DNA of 26,813 bases, taken from Silvimonas sp. JCM 19000 (lineage in GTDB: Bacteria > Pseudomonadota > Gammaproteobacteria > Burkholderiales > Chitinibacteraceae). This document shows positions 19,523 to 26,813 of the stretch, in pieces (positions within the stretch are counted from its first letter, which is position 1; each line of letters opens with the position of its first letter). The notes under the pieces were generated by a model that had not been told where the DNA came from, made no database searches, and saw nothing but the letters and a program-made list of their open reading frames with translations. The DNA lies in NCBI GenBank assembly GCA_001313065.1, contig BBFD01000017.1, positions 1-26,813 of the forward strand, written 5' to 3'. The translations under genes were made by a program, and so were the position numbers.

Positions 19523-20516
19523 TTATTTGCGCAGCAATTCCTGCACATAACGCTGCACGCCTTCTTCCACCGTGAGGAAGGCTTCGTCATAGCCTGCTTC
19601 ACGCAGCAAGGTCATATCGGCTTCGGTAAAGCTTTGATATTTGCCTTTGAGCGCATCGGGAAATTCGGTGTATTCCAGCAGCCCCTCGCCGATGGCATCG
19701 GCCAGGTCAGCACGCTTTTGCCTTCGTCAGCGCGGCAGGTATTGATGACCGTCAGCGCCACATCATTAAACGGTTGCGCCTTGCCGGTGCCCACGTTGTA
19801 AACGCCGCAGACTTCGGAGTTCTCCAGAAACCACAGGTTGACCTTGACCACGTCTTCAACCGACACGAAGTCACGCGTGTGGCCGCCCGCCGGGTAGCCG
19901 CCGTATTCGCCAAACAATTTGACTTTGCCGGTAGCGCGGTACTGATTGAAATTGTGGAAGGCCACCGAGGCCATGCGTTCTTTATGTTGTTCGCGCGGAC
20001 CGTACACATTGAAATAGCGAAAGCCGACCGCTTGCGCGCTGAGCTCATCCCACCGCTGACGCAGTACCTGGTCGAACAGCAACTTGGAATAGCCATACAC
20101 GTTCAGCGGCGATTCACATTCCGGATCTTCATGAAAGCCGTTGCGACCCGCGCCATAGGTGGCTGCGCTGGAGGCATACAGAAACTGGATTTCTTCTGAC
20201 TGGCACCATTCAAACAGCCCCAGCGTGTACTGATAGTTGTTGTCCATCATGTACTTGCCGTTGTGCTCCATGGTGTCGGAGCACGCGCCTGATGCAGCAC
20301 CGCACTGATCTGGCCGTCCCAGCGCCCACTGGCCAATTCGTCCAGAAAATCAGTCTTGTCGACGTAATGCGAAATCTGGCAATCGACCAGATTGCGGAAT
20401 TTGTCGCCGCGCGTGAGGTTGTCCACCGCAATGATGTCGGTGTCGCCGCGCTCGTTGAGCGCGCGTATCAGGTTGGAGCCGATCATGCCGGCTGCGCCGG
20501 TCACAACGATAGTCAT
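19523..20516 (-). CDS. hldD: ADP-L-glycero-D-manno-heptose-6-epimerase
   Basis: HldD (RfaD), an NADP-dependent epimerase making ADP-L-glycero-D-manno-heptose for the LPS inner core; cytoplasmic. About 331 residues after correction. The Rossmann start is [18 protein letters not shown], with Met where Phe is more usual. The GACSDT segment after the break, YASSAATYG, and the catalytic YGYSKLLFD follow. [25 protein letters not shown] and a C-terminus QELLRK are family-typical. Breaks: a missing G near 20287 and a missing C near 19710 ([12 protein letters not shown] restored). The ATG at 20516 has AAGGAAAA upstream. It stands alone; other LPS genes are not nearby. Confidence 0.95.
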
Positions 20517-20710
20517 AGCGATTTTCCTTGCCGTTAAAGCACAGAGGCTGTGCCTGCGATGGCGCGATTGTCGCTAAAAGCCCGCAGCGCGGCAACGCCG
20601 CTGTGGCGGCCCGCCTGGCATAAAGCGCTTTTTTTGTGCGGTTGCCACCACCCCTTCTCCAATGACTGTCACCTACCGTTTGTCGCCGGAATGCCATCGA
20701 CATAAAACTA

Positions 20711-20775
20711 TACCTTGCATCACAAGGTACTGAATGACTACTATCCATTCCATCGTACTGTGCATTGCATGGTAC
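20711..20775 (+). promoter_or_regulatory. Operator-like palindromes upstream of padR
   Basis: TACCTTG-CATCA-CAAGGTA (20711-20729) is a perfect inverted repeat with seven-base arms. A second, imperfect dyad GTACTGTGCATTGCATGGTAC (20755-20775) lies 44 bases on and shares GGTACTGA with the first. They occupy the 80 bases before the padR start, where PadR proteins commonly bind to repress their own operon. Confidence 0.65.
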
Positions 20776-20790
20776 TGAAAAGGAAACACC

Positions 20791-21147
20791 ATGAAGATAC
20801 AGCTCAAGAAAGGAACGCTCGACATGTGTGTGCTGGCTCTGCTGGCCCGCAAAGACAGCTACTCGTACGAAATCGCCAGCAATCTGGCGCAAGGCATGGA
20901 TGTCAGTGAAGGCACGATCTATCCGCTGATGCGGCGGCTGCAGAACGAATCCTGGGTGAGCACTTACCTGGTCGAATCCAGCAGCGGCCCGGCACGCAAG
21001 TACTACCGGCTTACGCCGGATGGACATCGCGAGCTGGCCAGCATGCGGCAGGAATGGCGCGAATTTGTCACTGAAGTTGAGAGCGTCCTTGACGCCCAGA
21101 CCACCGGTACAGCCACCGGTCTCGATGAGGAAGTACAAAAAAAATGA
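20791..21147 (+). CDS. PadR family transcriptional regulator
   Basis: A winged-helix regulator of 118 residues. It starts MKIQLKKGTLDMCVLALLAR and has the PadR signature SYEIASNL, then EGTIYPLMRRLQNESWV, then the wing ARKYYRLTPDGHREL. A short acidic C-terminus follows. It is of the short PadR-s1 type often paired with HAAS/DUF1700 membrane proteins, and the next gene is exactly that: its ATG overlaps this stop (ATGA). AAGGAAAC precedes the start. The last codons lie in an A8 run. The overlap holds for either five or eight A's, so the end is VQK or VQKK. Confidence 0.92.
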   Translation: MKIQLKKGTLDMCVLALLARKDSYSYEIASNLAQGMDVSEGTIYPLMRRLQNESWVSTYLVESSSGPARKYYRLTPDGHRELASMRQEWREFVTEVESVLDAQTTGTATGLDEEVQKK

Positions 21148-22217
21148 ACCAGAAATCTTTTCTCGACCAACTCGAACGCGGCCTGCAAGACCTGCCTCGC
21201 GACGCTATCAACGAAATCCTCTCGGATTACACCGAGTACTTTCATGACGCGCTGAGCGATGGCCGCAGCGAACAGGAAATTGCCGCTGCCCTCGGCGACC
21301 CACGCCGCCTGGCCCGCGAACTCAAAGTGCAAATGCATTACCGCACCTGGGAGCGCGATCGCAATGTCGCCAGTTTGATGCGCACCATCGGCGCCATCGC
21401 CGGTCTGGGCGTGCTTAATTTCATCCTGGCCGTGCCGTTCATGATTTATCTCTGCCTGCTGACCTGCTTTATGGCCGTGAGCGTGATCTGCTCGGTCACC
21501 GGTCTGGTCATGGTGTTGATGTGGGGTTCGCATACCGCCACCGGCTGGCCCAGCCTGCAAACCGCCAGCCTTGGGCCGGACGATGGTTATGTAAATGTCA
21601 GCGTGTTTGAGCCGGAAGACGATGGCGGCAACCCGACGGCGCGCGAGGCAGCGGATGCCCGCCGCAAGTCCATCGGTAGCGCAACCTCCGCCCTGCACTA
21701 CCACATGCCCGATATCGGCGTGGAGCTGCGCGATGGCGATGAGCTGAAGCTGACCAGCCGCAAAGGCGAAGTGATTGCGCTCAAGAGCGAGCATGGCCAT
21801 CTGACCCGCACCGATGGCGGCCAACTGGACGACAACGACAGCTACAGCATGCGTCGGCGCGAAATCAGCAAACTGAACGTGGTGACGGCAGACGGCGATA
21901 CGGTCGAGATTGCCCGCGACAGCAAGACCGGCAGTATCGACTGGTACAACATGGATCATGCGGGCACCGCTTCGACCATCGTGGTTAGCAAACGCGCCGA
22001 CGATACCGTGCGCCTGGTGATGGATGACGATGATGATGTGCACATCCTGACGCGTGCCAGCACGCCGAAGAAAGTGCTGGGCTTTGGTCTGGCCCTGCTG
22101 GTGGGCGGTGTACTGTGCTTTATGTTGTTGCTGTGGATGGTGCGTATTACCTGGCGCGGTTCGGTCAAGTTTGTGCGCTGGCAATTTGGCCGCATCCAGG
22201 ACGCTCGCGCCGCCTGA
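21144..22217 (+). CDS. HAAS domain (DUF1700) membrane protein
   Basis: An intact 357-residue protein. The N-terminal 70 residues are a HAAS/DUF1700 helical domain (FLDQLERGLQDLP, EILSDYTEYFHDAL, EIAAALGDPRRLARELK). Two membrane helices follow at about 80-125, then a soluble middle of about 170 residues with a charged DDDDDVH stretch. A last membrane helix (LGFGLALLVGGVLCFMLLLW) lies near residue 315, with a short basic tail. PadR-HAAS pairs are thought to sense envelope stress or regulate membrane processes. The middle part may be a putative adhesin-like DUF4097-type domain, but that is not certain. It overlaps padR by four bases. Confidence 0.85.
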   Translation: MNQKSFLDQLERGLQDLPRDAINEILSDYTEYFHDALSDGRSEQEIAAALGDPRRLARELKVQMHYRTWERDRNVASLMRTIGAIAGLGVLNFILAVPFMIYLCLLTCFMAVSVICSVTGLVMVLMWGSHTATGWPSLQTASLGPDDGYVNVSVFEPEDDGGNPTAREAADARRKSIGSATSALHYHMPDIGVELRDGDELKLTSRKGEVIALKSEHGHLTRTDGGQLDDNDSYSMRRREISKLNVVTADGDTVEIARDSKTGSIDWYNMDHAGTASTIVVSKRADDTVRLVMDDDDDVHILTRASTPKKVLGFGLALLVGGVLCFMLLLWMVRITWRGSVKFVRWQFGRIQDARAA

Positions 22218-22310
22218 CGGCAAAAAAATACCTGGAAAGCGCGGTGAAAGGTCGCTGCGCGGCAGACCCCTCTAGCGGCATCATGGCGAGTGTTCCTACC
22301 GGAGTACCGC

Positions 22311-22658
22311 ATGAACCGTAATCTGATCCAGGCGGCCCGCGCTATCTACACCACCGGCGCTGGCGCCATCAAACGCAAACTGACCACGCGTAACCAGAGC
22401 GCCACGCAATCCAGCCCGCTTCCCCTCTACAAAGGCAGCGCGCCAGACACCACAGCCGCCCCTGGCGAAGCGCCCTATCTGCTGGTGGCCGCGGAACTCC
22501 CCGAACAAAGCACCGCGGACTGGTTAGCCGTGCTGGATGCCGAACAACGCGTCAGCACCGAAAGCCCGGGCGCCAGCGGCAACCATATCGCCCCCACCCC
22601 GGCCAGTGTTTACACCAACCCCGCGCCGGCACCGACGTCCTTTTCAACCTCAGGTTAA
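22311..22658 (+). CDS. Hypothetical small protein
   Basis: A 115-residue protein of unknown function, MNRNLIQAARAIYTTGAGAI at the start, then a basic segment and a Pro/Ala/Ser/Thr-rich second half. GGAG lies six bases before the ATG. I recognise no domain, signal peptide or membrane helix. It lies 93 bases after the HAAS gene on the same strand and may be co-transcribed. Its TAA overlaps the stop of the convergent cupin gene. The low-complexity C-terminal half suggests a disordered region; a spurious frame is possible. Confidence 0.55.
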   Translation: MNRNLIQAARAIYTTGAGAIKRKLTTRNQSATQSSPLPLYKGSAPDTTAAPGEAPYLLVAAELPEQSTADWLAVLDAEQRVSTESPGASGNHIAPTPASVYTNPAPAPTSFSTSG

Positions 22659-23129
22659 AGCGGCAAGCGCATGCCCGGTTGCGCGTTGGCATACCAGGCC
22701 ATTAACGCCGTTGCCGCCACCTCGCCTTCTGCTGGCGTGCCCGGCAGGTAATCCGCCGGATCGATCGCCATATACGGCCCGTGTTTCACTTCAAAAAATC
22801 ACCCCACCCGCATCCAGCGACAGCACGGCATGCCATGTGCCTGCCGGCGTCTCCAATGTGGCCGTCCCGTCACCCAGCACCGCACGATCTATCACCACCC
22901 CGGCATCGTCAAAATGCAGCACCACAAATCGACCGCGCAAGGGGTAGAGCAATTCCCAGGTATGCGGGTGTCGATGCGGCCGCACATAGGTTGCCGGTTC
23001 CATTGCAATGGCCAGACGCTGGATCGGGTCCGCCAGTTCGGGATGCAGATTCAGATTGGCGCGCTGGCGGGGCGATGCCGCGGCCTGGGCGGCGAGTTGA
23101 TCAATATCGGACTGGCTGATCTGTTTCAT
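22655..23129 (-). CDS. WbuC family cupin metalloprotein
   Basis: A small cupin of about 158 residues. The metal-binding motif is RPHRHPHTWELLYPLRG (about residues 50-66), with a second histidine in AGTWHAVLS. The RANLNLHPELADPIQR start matches the WbuC family often found near polysaccharide genes; the exact reaction is unknown. One break at the A6 run 22793-22798 (native five), restoring GVIFEVKHGPYMAID; it then ends GMRLPL. The ATG at 23129 was chosen over an upstream in-frame start because the family begins near here. It converges on the small hypothetical gene with overlapping stop codons. Confidence 0.82.
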
Positions 23130-23162
23130 GGTCGACCTGAAAAGTGGATGCGATAAGCAATA

Positions 23163-23189
23163 AAAAACGGGCACATGATGCCCGTTTTT
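23163..23189 (-). terminator. Terminator, probably of fecR-domain gene (possibly bidirectional)
   Basis: AAAAACGGGCA and TGCCCGTTTTT form an almost perfect stem around CATGA, with A and T runs on the two sides so it could work both ways. It follows the stop of the minus-strand FecR-domain gene at 23213. Confidence 0.85.
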
Positions 23190-23212
23190 GATGGCCAGCG
23201 CCGCAGCGCAGC

Positions 23213-24226
23213 TTAATGTCTGGCCTCGGCGTTGGCGGGCTTGAAGTAACGATTACCCGGCGCCCACTGCCCGTGTTGCAACTTCTGCGACATATCCGCT
23301 TCTTGCCCGGCCTTGCGGTTGGCCATATCCAGCGCGCTGGATTCCGGCGCGGGCGTCTGGCGGATGCCGTCCGGCCCGGACTGTTTAGCGCCGGCGCTGC
23401 GGCGTCGCGCCGGGTTTTCCGGATGCGCCTTCATATAACGGCGCACTTTGGGTGCGTCATTGCCCAATTTGTCCGGGTCGAGTGTGTAGCCCTCGCCGCT
23501 ATGCAAATGCAGACCATCAAGCACGCTGCTGATTTTCTGGCTCAGATCGAACTTGCCGATATCGCTCCAGACACTGGTTTGTTTTTTTTGCTCATGCGTC
23601 GCGGTTTGGCTGGTTTGGCCGTGGTCCAGGCCGTCTGGCGCGGGGCCACGTTGATGGCGCCTTCTGGCGTCTTGAGCGTGGTGCCGCCCGCATTCACCGT
23701 GTGGTATGTACCGGGCTCCAGCCCGGGCTGGCTGTTGTCGGTGACCACATCGACATCGTAATCGGTGCCGCGAATACCGATGGTGGCGGTCGGAGTCACC
23801 AGCTTGTAGCTGTCTTTATTCATGCGACCGATGGCGCCGGTAATCGAGCGCAACGCACCCTGCGTCAGCGTCAACCAACTGCGACCGTTTTTTGGGATTA
23901 TCGACGTCAAACACGTAGTCATCGATATGCAATTTCGCATTGGGGCGTAAGGTCAGGCTGGCGCCGTCCTGCATGCTCAGCACGGCCCAACTGTTGGGGC
24001 CGGCGCTCACGGTGTCGCCCTTGTCCACGGCATCACCCACCTTGACCGCCTGCGCAACGCCAGAGGCGTGCGCCAGCATGATCTGTCCGTTCATGGCAGC
24101 CACTTTGCCCGCTGCAGCAAAGGCTGCGGCGGGAGCCAGCAAGGTCAGGCCAAGCAAGACCAAACGTAATAGATTCCGGATCAGCACGGGCGCGCTCCGC
24201 GTAGCAAGGACATTATTATGATTCAT
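23213..24226 (-). CDS. Exported FecR domain-containing protein
   Basis: A periplasmic or surface protein of about 337 residues. A Sec signal peptide is visible (NLLRLVLLGLTLLAPAAAFAAAG, cleavage after AFA or AAA). The FecR-type beta domain follows: VKVGDAVDKGDTVSAGPNSWAVLSM, SLTLRPNAKLHIDDY and TPTATIGIRGTDYDV, the last being the typical end motif. The C-terminal third is polar, rich in Lys/Pro/Ala, and unrecognised. Unlike FecR itself it has no N-terminal anti-sigma part and no sigma factor gene nearby. Breaks: the T6 run at 23888-23893 (NPKNGRSWLTL restored) and the T8 run at 23582-23589 (MSKKQTSVWSD restored). It is divergent from the MscS-like gene. Confidence 0.83.
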
Positions 24227-24411
24227 TCCGTCAGTTAACTCGGCAGTGTGCCTCTTGGTACGCTGCCAACGCCATTCAGTTCCCACCCTGCGGTCGGCAG
24301 CGGGGGCCTTACGGCAGCGCCACTATATAAGAAATTACTGTTATCCACCCATCAGGGACGTTCCCATCAGCATTTTTTCTTACGGCGTGTAGTCATTCCG
24401 GCAAGCCGTCT

Positions 24412-24440
24412 TTGCAGAGGACAGTGCCGCCACATAGAAT
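24412..24440 (+). promoter_or_regulatory. Sigma-70 promoter directly abutting mscS-like start
   Basis: TTGCAG (24412-24417) and TAGAAT (24435-24440) are 17 bases apart. The -10 ends six bases before the ATG at 24447, so transcription would begin at or next to the start codon. This matches the lack of a ribosome site. Confidence 0.58.
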
Positions 24441-24446
24441 GCGCCC

Positions 24447-25310
24447 ATGTTTAAAGACCTGATTGCCTCGTTTTCCGATATTGCGTTTCTGCGCGATCTG
24501 TTTGCCTCGATCGCCTATATTGCCGCGCTGGTCACGGTGCGCTCGCTCATTGCCCGCGCCATCTTGCGTCGCGAAGACACCGCACCCGAAGCGCGCCGCC
24601 GCATGCTGGTCTATACGCGCAATCTGGGCCTGGTGTTGTTTGTGCTGGGCATGGTGGTGATCTGGGGGCATGAGATCGAAGCATTTGCGGTATCGCTGGT
24701 CGCGATTGCCGCCGCCATCGTGTTGGCCACCAAAGAAATGTTGATGTGCATACTGGGCTCGGTCTATCGCACCACCGGGCGTGTGTTTGATATTGGTGAC
24801 CGCATCGAAATCGCCCAATTGCGCGGGCGGGTCATCGACATCACCCTGCTGTCGACCACGCTGATCGAATCCAGCGCCGCCGCGCCGCATAAGGCACCGT
24901 CGGCCGGGTGATCGTGTTTCCCAATTCGCTGTTACTGTCCAACCCGGTTTTTTTAACGAAACCATGTTGGGCGCTTATGTATTACAGACCGTGCACGTGG
25001 CCATCAGCCGCGATCAGACTGGCAGCGCGCCGAGACGGCTTTGCTGCAGGCGGCCAATAATGTCATCGCGGAATACGCCAGCGACCTGGCCGTGCATGTG
25101 CGCGAACTGGAACGGACCTATGCGCTGGAACCCACACCCACCGAGCCACGAGTACGGGTGGCGCTGGACGATAGAGAAGCCGTGATGCTGCAACTGCAGT
25201 TGCCGGTACCCTTGGGGCAACGTGCGCGGATCGAGCAAGTGGTACTGCATGAATACCTGAAAAGCGTGGCGGAACCTGCGTTGGCGCCTGACCTTGCTAC
25301 CGCTGGTTAA
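24447..25310 (+). CDS. MscS-type mechanosensitive ion channel family protein
   Basis: An inner-membrane protein of about 287 residues. Three membrane helices are visible: residues about 15-32, 52-75 and the pore-like segment AVSLVAIAAAIVLATKEML (about 80-100). The MscS beta domain follows (YRTTGRVFDIGDRIEI, RGRVIDITLLSTTL, RVIVFPNSLLLSNPVFN). The last hundred residues form the cytoplasmic cage region. The pore helix lacks the strict Gly-Ala pattern of E. coli MscS, so it may be a divergent member. Breaks: a missing G near 24895, the T7 run at 24948-24954 (NPVFNETM restored) and a missing G near 25018 (RDQDWQRAE restored). No Shine-Dalgarno is seen before the ATG. Confidence 0.85.
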
Positions 25311-25340
25311 GAATATTCATATAACTTTATGGCAAGAGAC

Positions 25341-25369
25341 TTGCCCTTAGTCCGAATAAGCCGTATAGT
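25341..25369 (+). promoter_or_regulatory. Sigma-70 promoter of DEAD-box helicase gene
   Basis: TTGCCC (25341-25346) and TATAGT (25364-25369) are separated by exactly 17 bases. Transcription would start near 25376, about 165 bases before the start codon. Confidence 0.6.
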
Positions 25370-25375
25370 CCGTCC

Positions 25376-25542
25376 TTTCGCCCAGAGCTGGCAGCGCTTT
25401 TGACTGCCAACTCTCTGATATTCATCGCCCCTGACCTCTTCACCGCCCCTGCGTTTGTTCGTGATTGCGGTTCATATGTTGGTTAGGTCGATGCTTCGCC
25501 GGACACTTTGATTGATCCGGCTCACTTAACCAGGACTACAGC
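25376..25542 (+). promoter_or_regulatory. Long structured 5' leader of helicase mRNA
   Basis: Between the predicted start of transcription and the ATG at 25543 lie about 165 bases with two clear hairpins: GAGC-TGGCAG...CTGCCA-ACTC (about 25385-25414) and GCCGGA...TCCGGC (25498-25521). The second ends ten bases before the AGGA at 25532-25535. Long leaders of this sort occur in cold-induced or self-regulated RNA helicase genes. No known Rfam-type RNA was recognised. Confidence 0.5.
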
Positions 25543-26813
25543 ATGACGCTCGCCGCCCATGATCAGGCTTCAGATCAGGATATCACTTTCTCTTCGCTCG
25601 GCCTCGACGAAGATCTCTCCAAAGAACTGGCCTCGCAAGGCCTGGTAAACCCCACCCCGATTCAAGCTCATGCGATCCCCGTGCTGCTGCGCGGCGAAGA
25701 TCTGATGGCTTCTGCACAAACCGGTACCGGCAAGACCGCCGCCTTCCTGTTGCCTGCAATCACCCGTCTGGCACGTCCGCCGGTTCACCACGGCAAAGGC
25801 CCGCGTGTTCTGGTACTGACCCCGACGCGTGAACTGGCTGAACAGGTTTCCAAGGTGGCCGTCGCTTTTGCCCGTCGTATTCCGCGTTGCAAAGTCGTTA
25901 GCGTGGTCGGTGGCGTACCTTACCCGGTTCAACACAAACAACTGGCGCAACCGGTTGAAGTACTGGTTGCTACCCCGGGCCGTCTGATGGACCTGATGCG
26001 CAGCGGTCGTATCGACTTCCGCCGCCTCGAAATGCTGGTGCTGGACGAAGCTGACCGCATGCTGGACATGGGTTTCATCGACGACATCGAAGAAATCGTC
26101 GGCCAACTGCCGCCGGAACGCCAAACCGCCCTGTTCTCCGCCACGCTGTCGCAAACCGTGCAAACGTTTGCTGCACCGATGCTGCGTAACCCGCAGAAAG
26201 TGGAACTGGCCCCGCAAGGTCTGCCGACCGCTAACGTGGAACAATCGGTGCATTACGCCGATGGTTACGAACACAAACTGAAACTGACCGCTGCACTGGC
26301 TCAAGCCCTGCCGGACACCCAGTCGATCGTCTTTGTCGCCACCAAGGTTGACGCTGACAGCATCTCTGACTGGCTGAAGCTGGAAGGCCTGCGCGCTGAT
26401 GCCATGCACGGCGATCTGCCGCAACGCACCCGCCGTAAAGTGCTGGACAAGCTGCGCCGTGGCGAGATCGACATGCTGATCGCTACCGACGTTGCTGCCC
26501 GTGGTATTGACGTGGCCGGTATCGGTCAGGTGATCAACTTTGATCTGCCGCGTTTCTCGGAAGATTACATTCACCGTATTGGTCGTACCGGCCGTGCTGG
26601 TCGTTCAGGCCGCGCAGTGTCGCTGGTGACCAAAAAAAACGACTTCATGCTGCTGACGCGTATCCGTAAACGCTATCAGATCGACTTCGGCACCATGGCG
26701 ATGGAAGGTCTGGAAGCACGCTTCCAGCCGGCAGCCCGCGGTGAGCGTGGCGGCGATCGCGGCAATGACCGCGGTGGTCGTGGCTTTGGTGGCGGCGGTC
26801 GTCCGCAAGGTGG
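25543..26813 (+). CDS. DEAD-box ATP-dependent RNA helicase, cut by window edge
   Basis: An RNA helicase with at least 423 residues visible; the C-terminus lies beyond the right edge. All core motifs are present in order: Q motif (FSSLGL...NPTPIQ, about 18-42), AQTGTGKT (about 58-65), PTRELA, TPGR, DEAD (about 168-171), SAT (about 199), and HRIGRTGRAGR (about 343). The end becomes rich in Arg and Gly (RGERGGDRGNDRGG), an RGG-type RNA-binding tail as in RhlE and related helicases. AGGA lies seven bases before the ATG. No break is seen. The A8 run at 26632-26639 (VTKKNDFM) is in frame but could hide an extra Lys if it is over-read like the others. Likely roles are ribosome assembly, mRNA decay or cold adaptation. 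Confidence 0.95.
   Translation, partial: MTLAAHDQASDQDITFSSLGLDEDLSKELASQGLVNPTPIQAHAIPVLLRGEDLMASAQTGTGKTAAFLLPAITRLARPPVHHGKGPRVLVLTPTRELAEQVSKVAVAFARRIPRCKVVSVVGGVPYPVQHKQLAQPVEVLVATPGRLMDLMRSGRIDFRRLEMLVLDEADRMLDMGFIDDIEEIVGQLPPERQTALFSATLSQTVQTFAAPMLRNPQKVELAPQGLPTANVEQSVHYADGYEHKLKLTAALAQALPDTQSIVFVATKVDADSISDWLKLEGLRADAMHGDLPQRTRRKVLDKLRRGEIDMLIATDVAARGIDVAGIGQVINFDLPRFSEDYIHRIGRTGRAGRSGRAVSLVTKKNDFMLLTRIRKRYQIDFGTMAMEGLEARFQPAARGERGGDRGNDRGGRGFGGGGRPQG

Noticed and set aside
21003..22223. Minus-strand open frame of 406 codons opposite the HAAS gene
   Set aside because: The plus-strand gene has a recognised domain, membrane helices and an ATGA overlap with padR; the antisense product has no recognisable features.
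25570..26574. Long open frame on the minus strand opposite the DEAD-box helicase (334 codons)
   Set aside because: It is antisense to a gene with complete helicase motifs and its protein is rich in Gln, His and Arg as expected from a reversed GC-rich gene.

Overview
The window reads as chromosomal DNA from a GC-rich, Gram-negative betaproteobacterium, most likely of the Neisseriales (a Chitinibacteraceae/Chromobacteriaceae-like organism). The grounds are the protein types (an FxDxF-type PEP-CTERM protein, HldD for LPS heptose, a site-2 protease/trpS/scpA/scpB cluster) and the codon use. Taxonomy is inference; there is no rRNA or tRNA gene in the window.

Layout. (1) Positions 1-6900, minus strand: a nitrogen-scavenging operon. 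It runs ABC transporter (binding protein, permease, ATPase), two DUF1989 'urea carboxylase-associated' proteins, then a biotin-dependent carboxylase that leaves the window at the left edge. Upstream sit a guanidine-I (ykkC) riboswitch and a near-perfect sigma-54 promoter, so the operon should be read as guanidine import, carboxylation and deimination rather than urea use. (2) 7228-8330, plus strand: a PEP-CTERM exported protein with its own promoter and terminator, followed by two families of intergenic tandem repeats. (3) 8380-14764, minus strand: housekeeping genes scpB, scpA, a GNAT acetyltransferase, trpS, site-2 protease, yciO, then (beyond a terminator) rnm/PHP and cysM, mostly tightly packed or overlapping. 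(4) 14881-20516: an AspT/YidE-type transporter, a DUF4239 membrane protein, a HAD phosphatase, an AraC regulator and hldD. (5) 20711-25310: a PadR regulator with operator-like palindromes and a HAAS/DUF1700 membrane protein, a small unknown gene, a WbuC-type cupin, an exported FecR-domain protein and an MscS-type channel that appears leaderless. (6) 25341-26813: a promoter, a long structured leader and a DEAD-box RNA helicase that runs off the right edge.

Quality caveat. Most genes are broken by frameshifts, but in a very regular way. A/T homopolymers of native length 4-6 are read one or two bases too long (about 25 cases), and short G/C runs are one base too short (about 19 cases). Essential genes are affected (trpS has seven breaks, scpA and scpB one each), so this is almost certainly sequence error and not gene decay. 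Gene coordinates below are for the reconstructed genes, and products are inferred after joining frames across the breaks.

The most interesting biology is the dual control (sigma-54 plus guanidine riboswitch) of the guanidine operon, the tandem repeats at 7913-8330, the predicted leaderless mscS-like gene, and the structured helicase leader.
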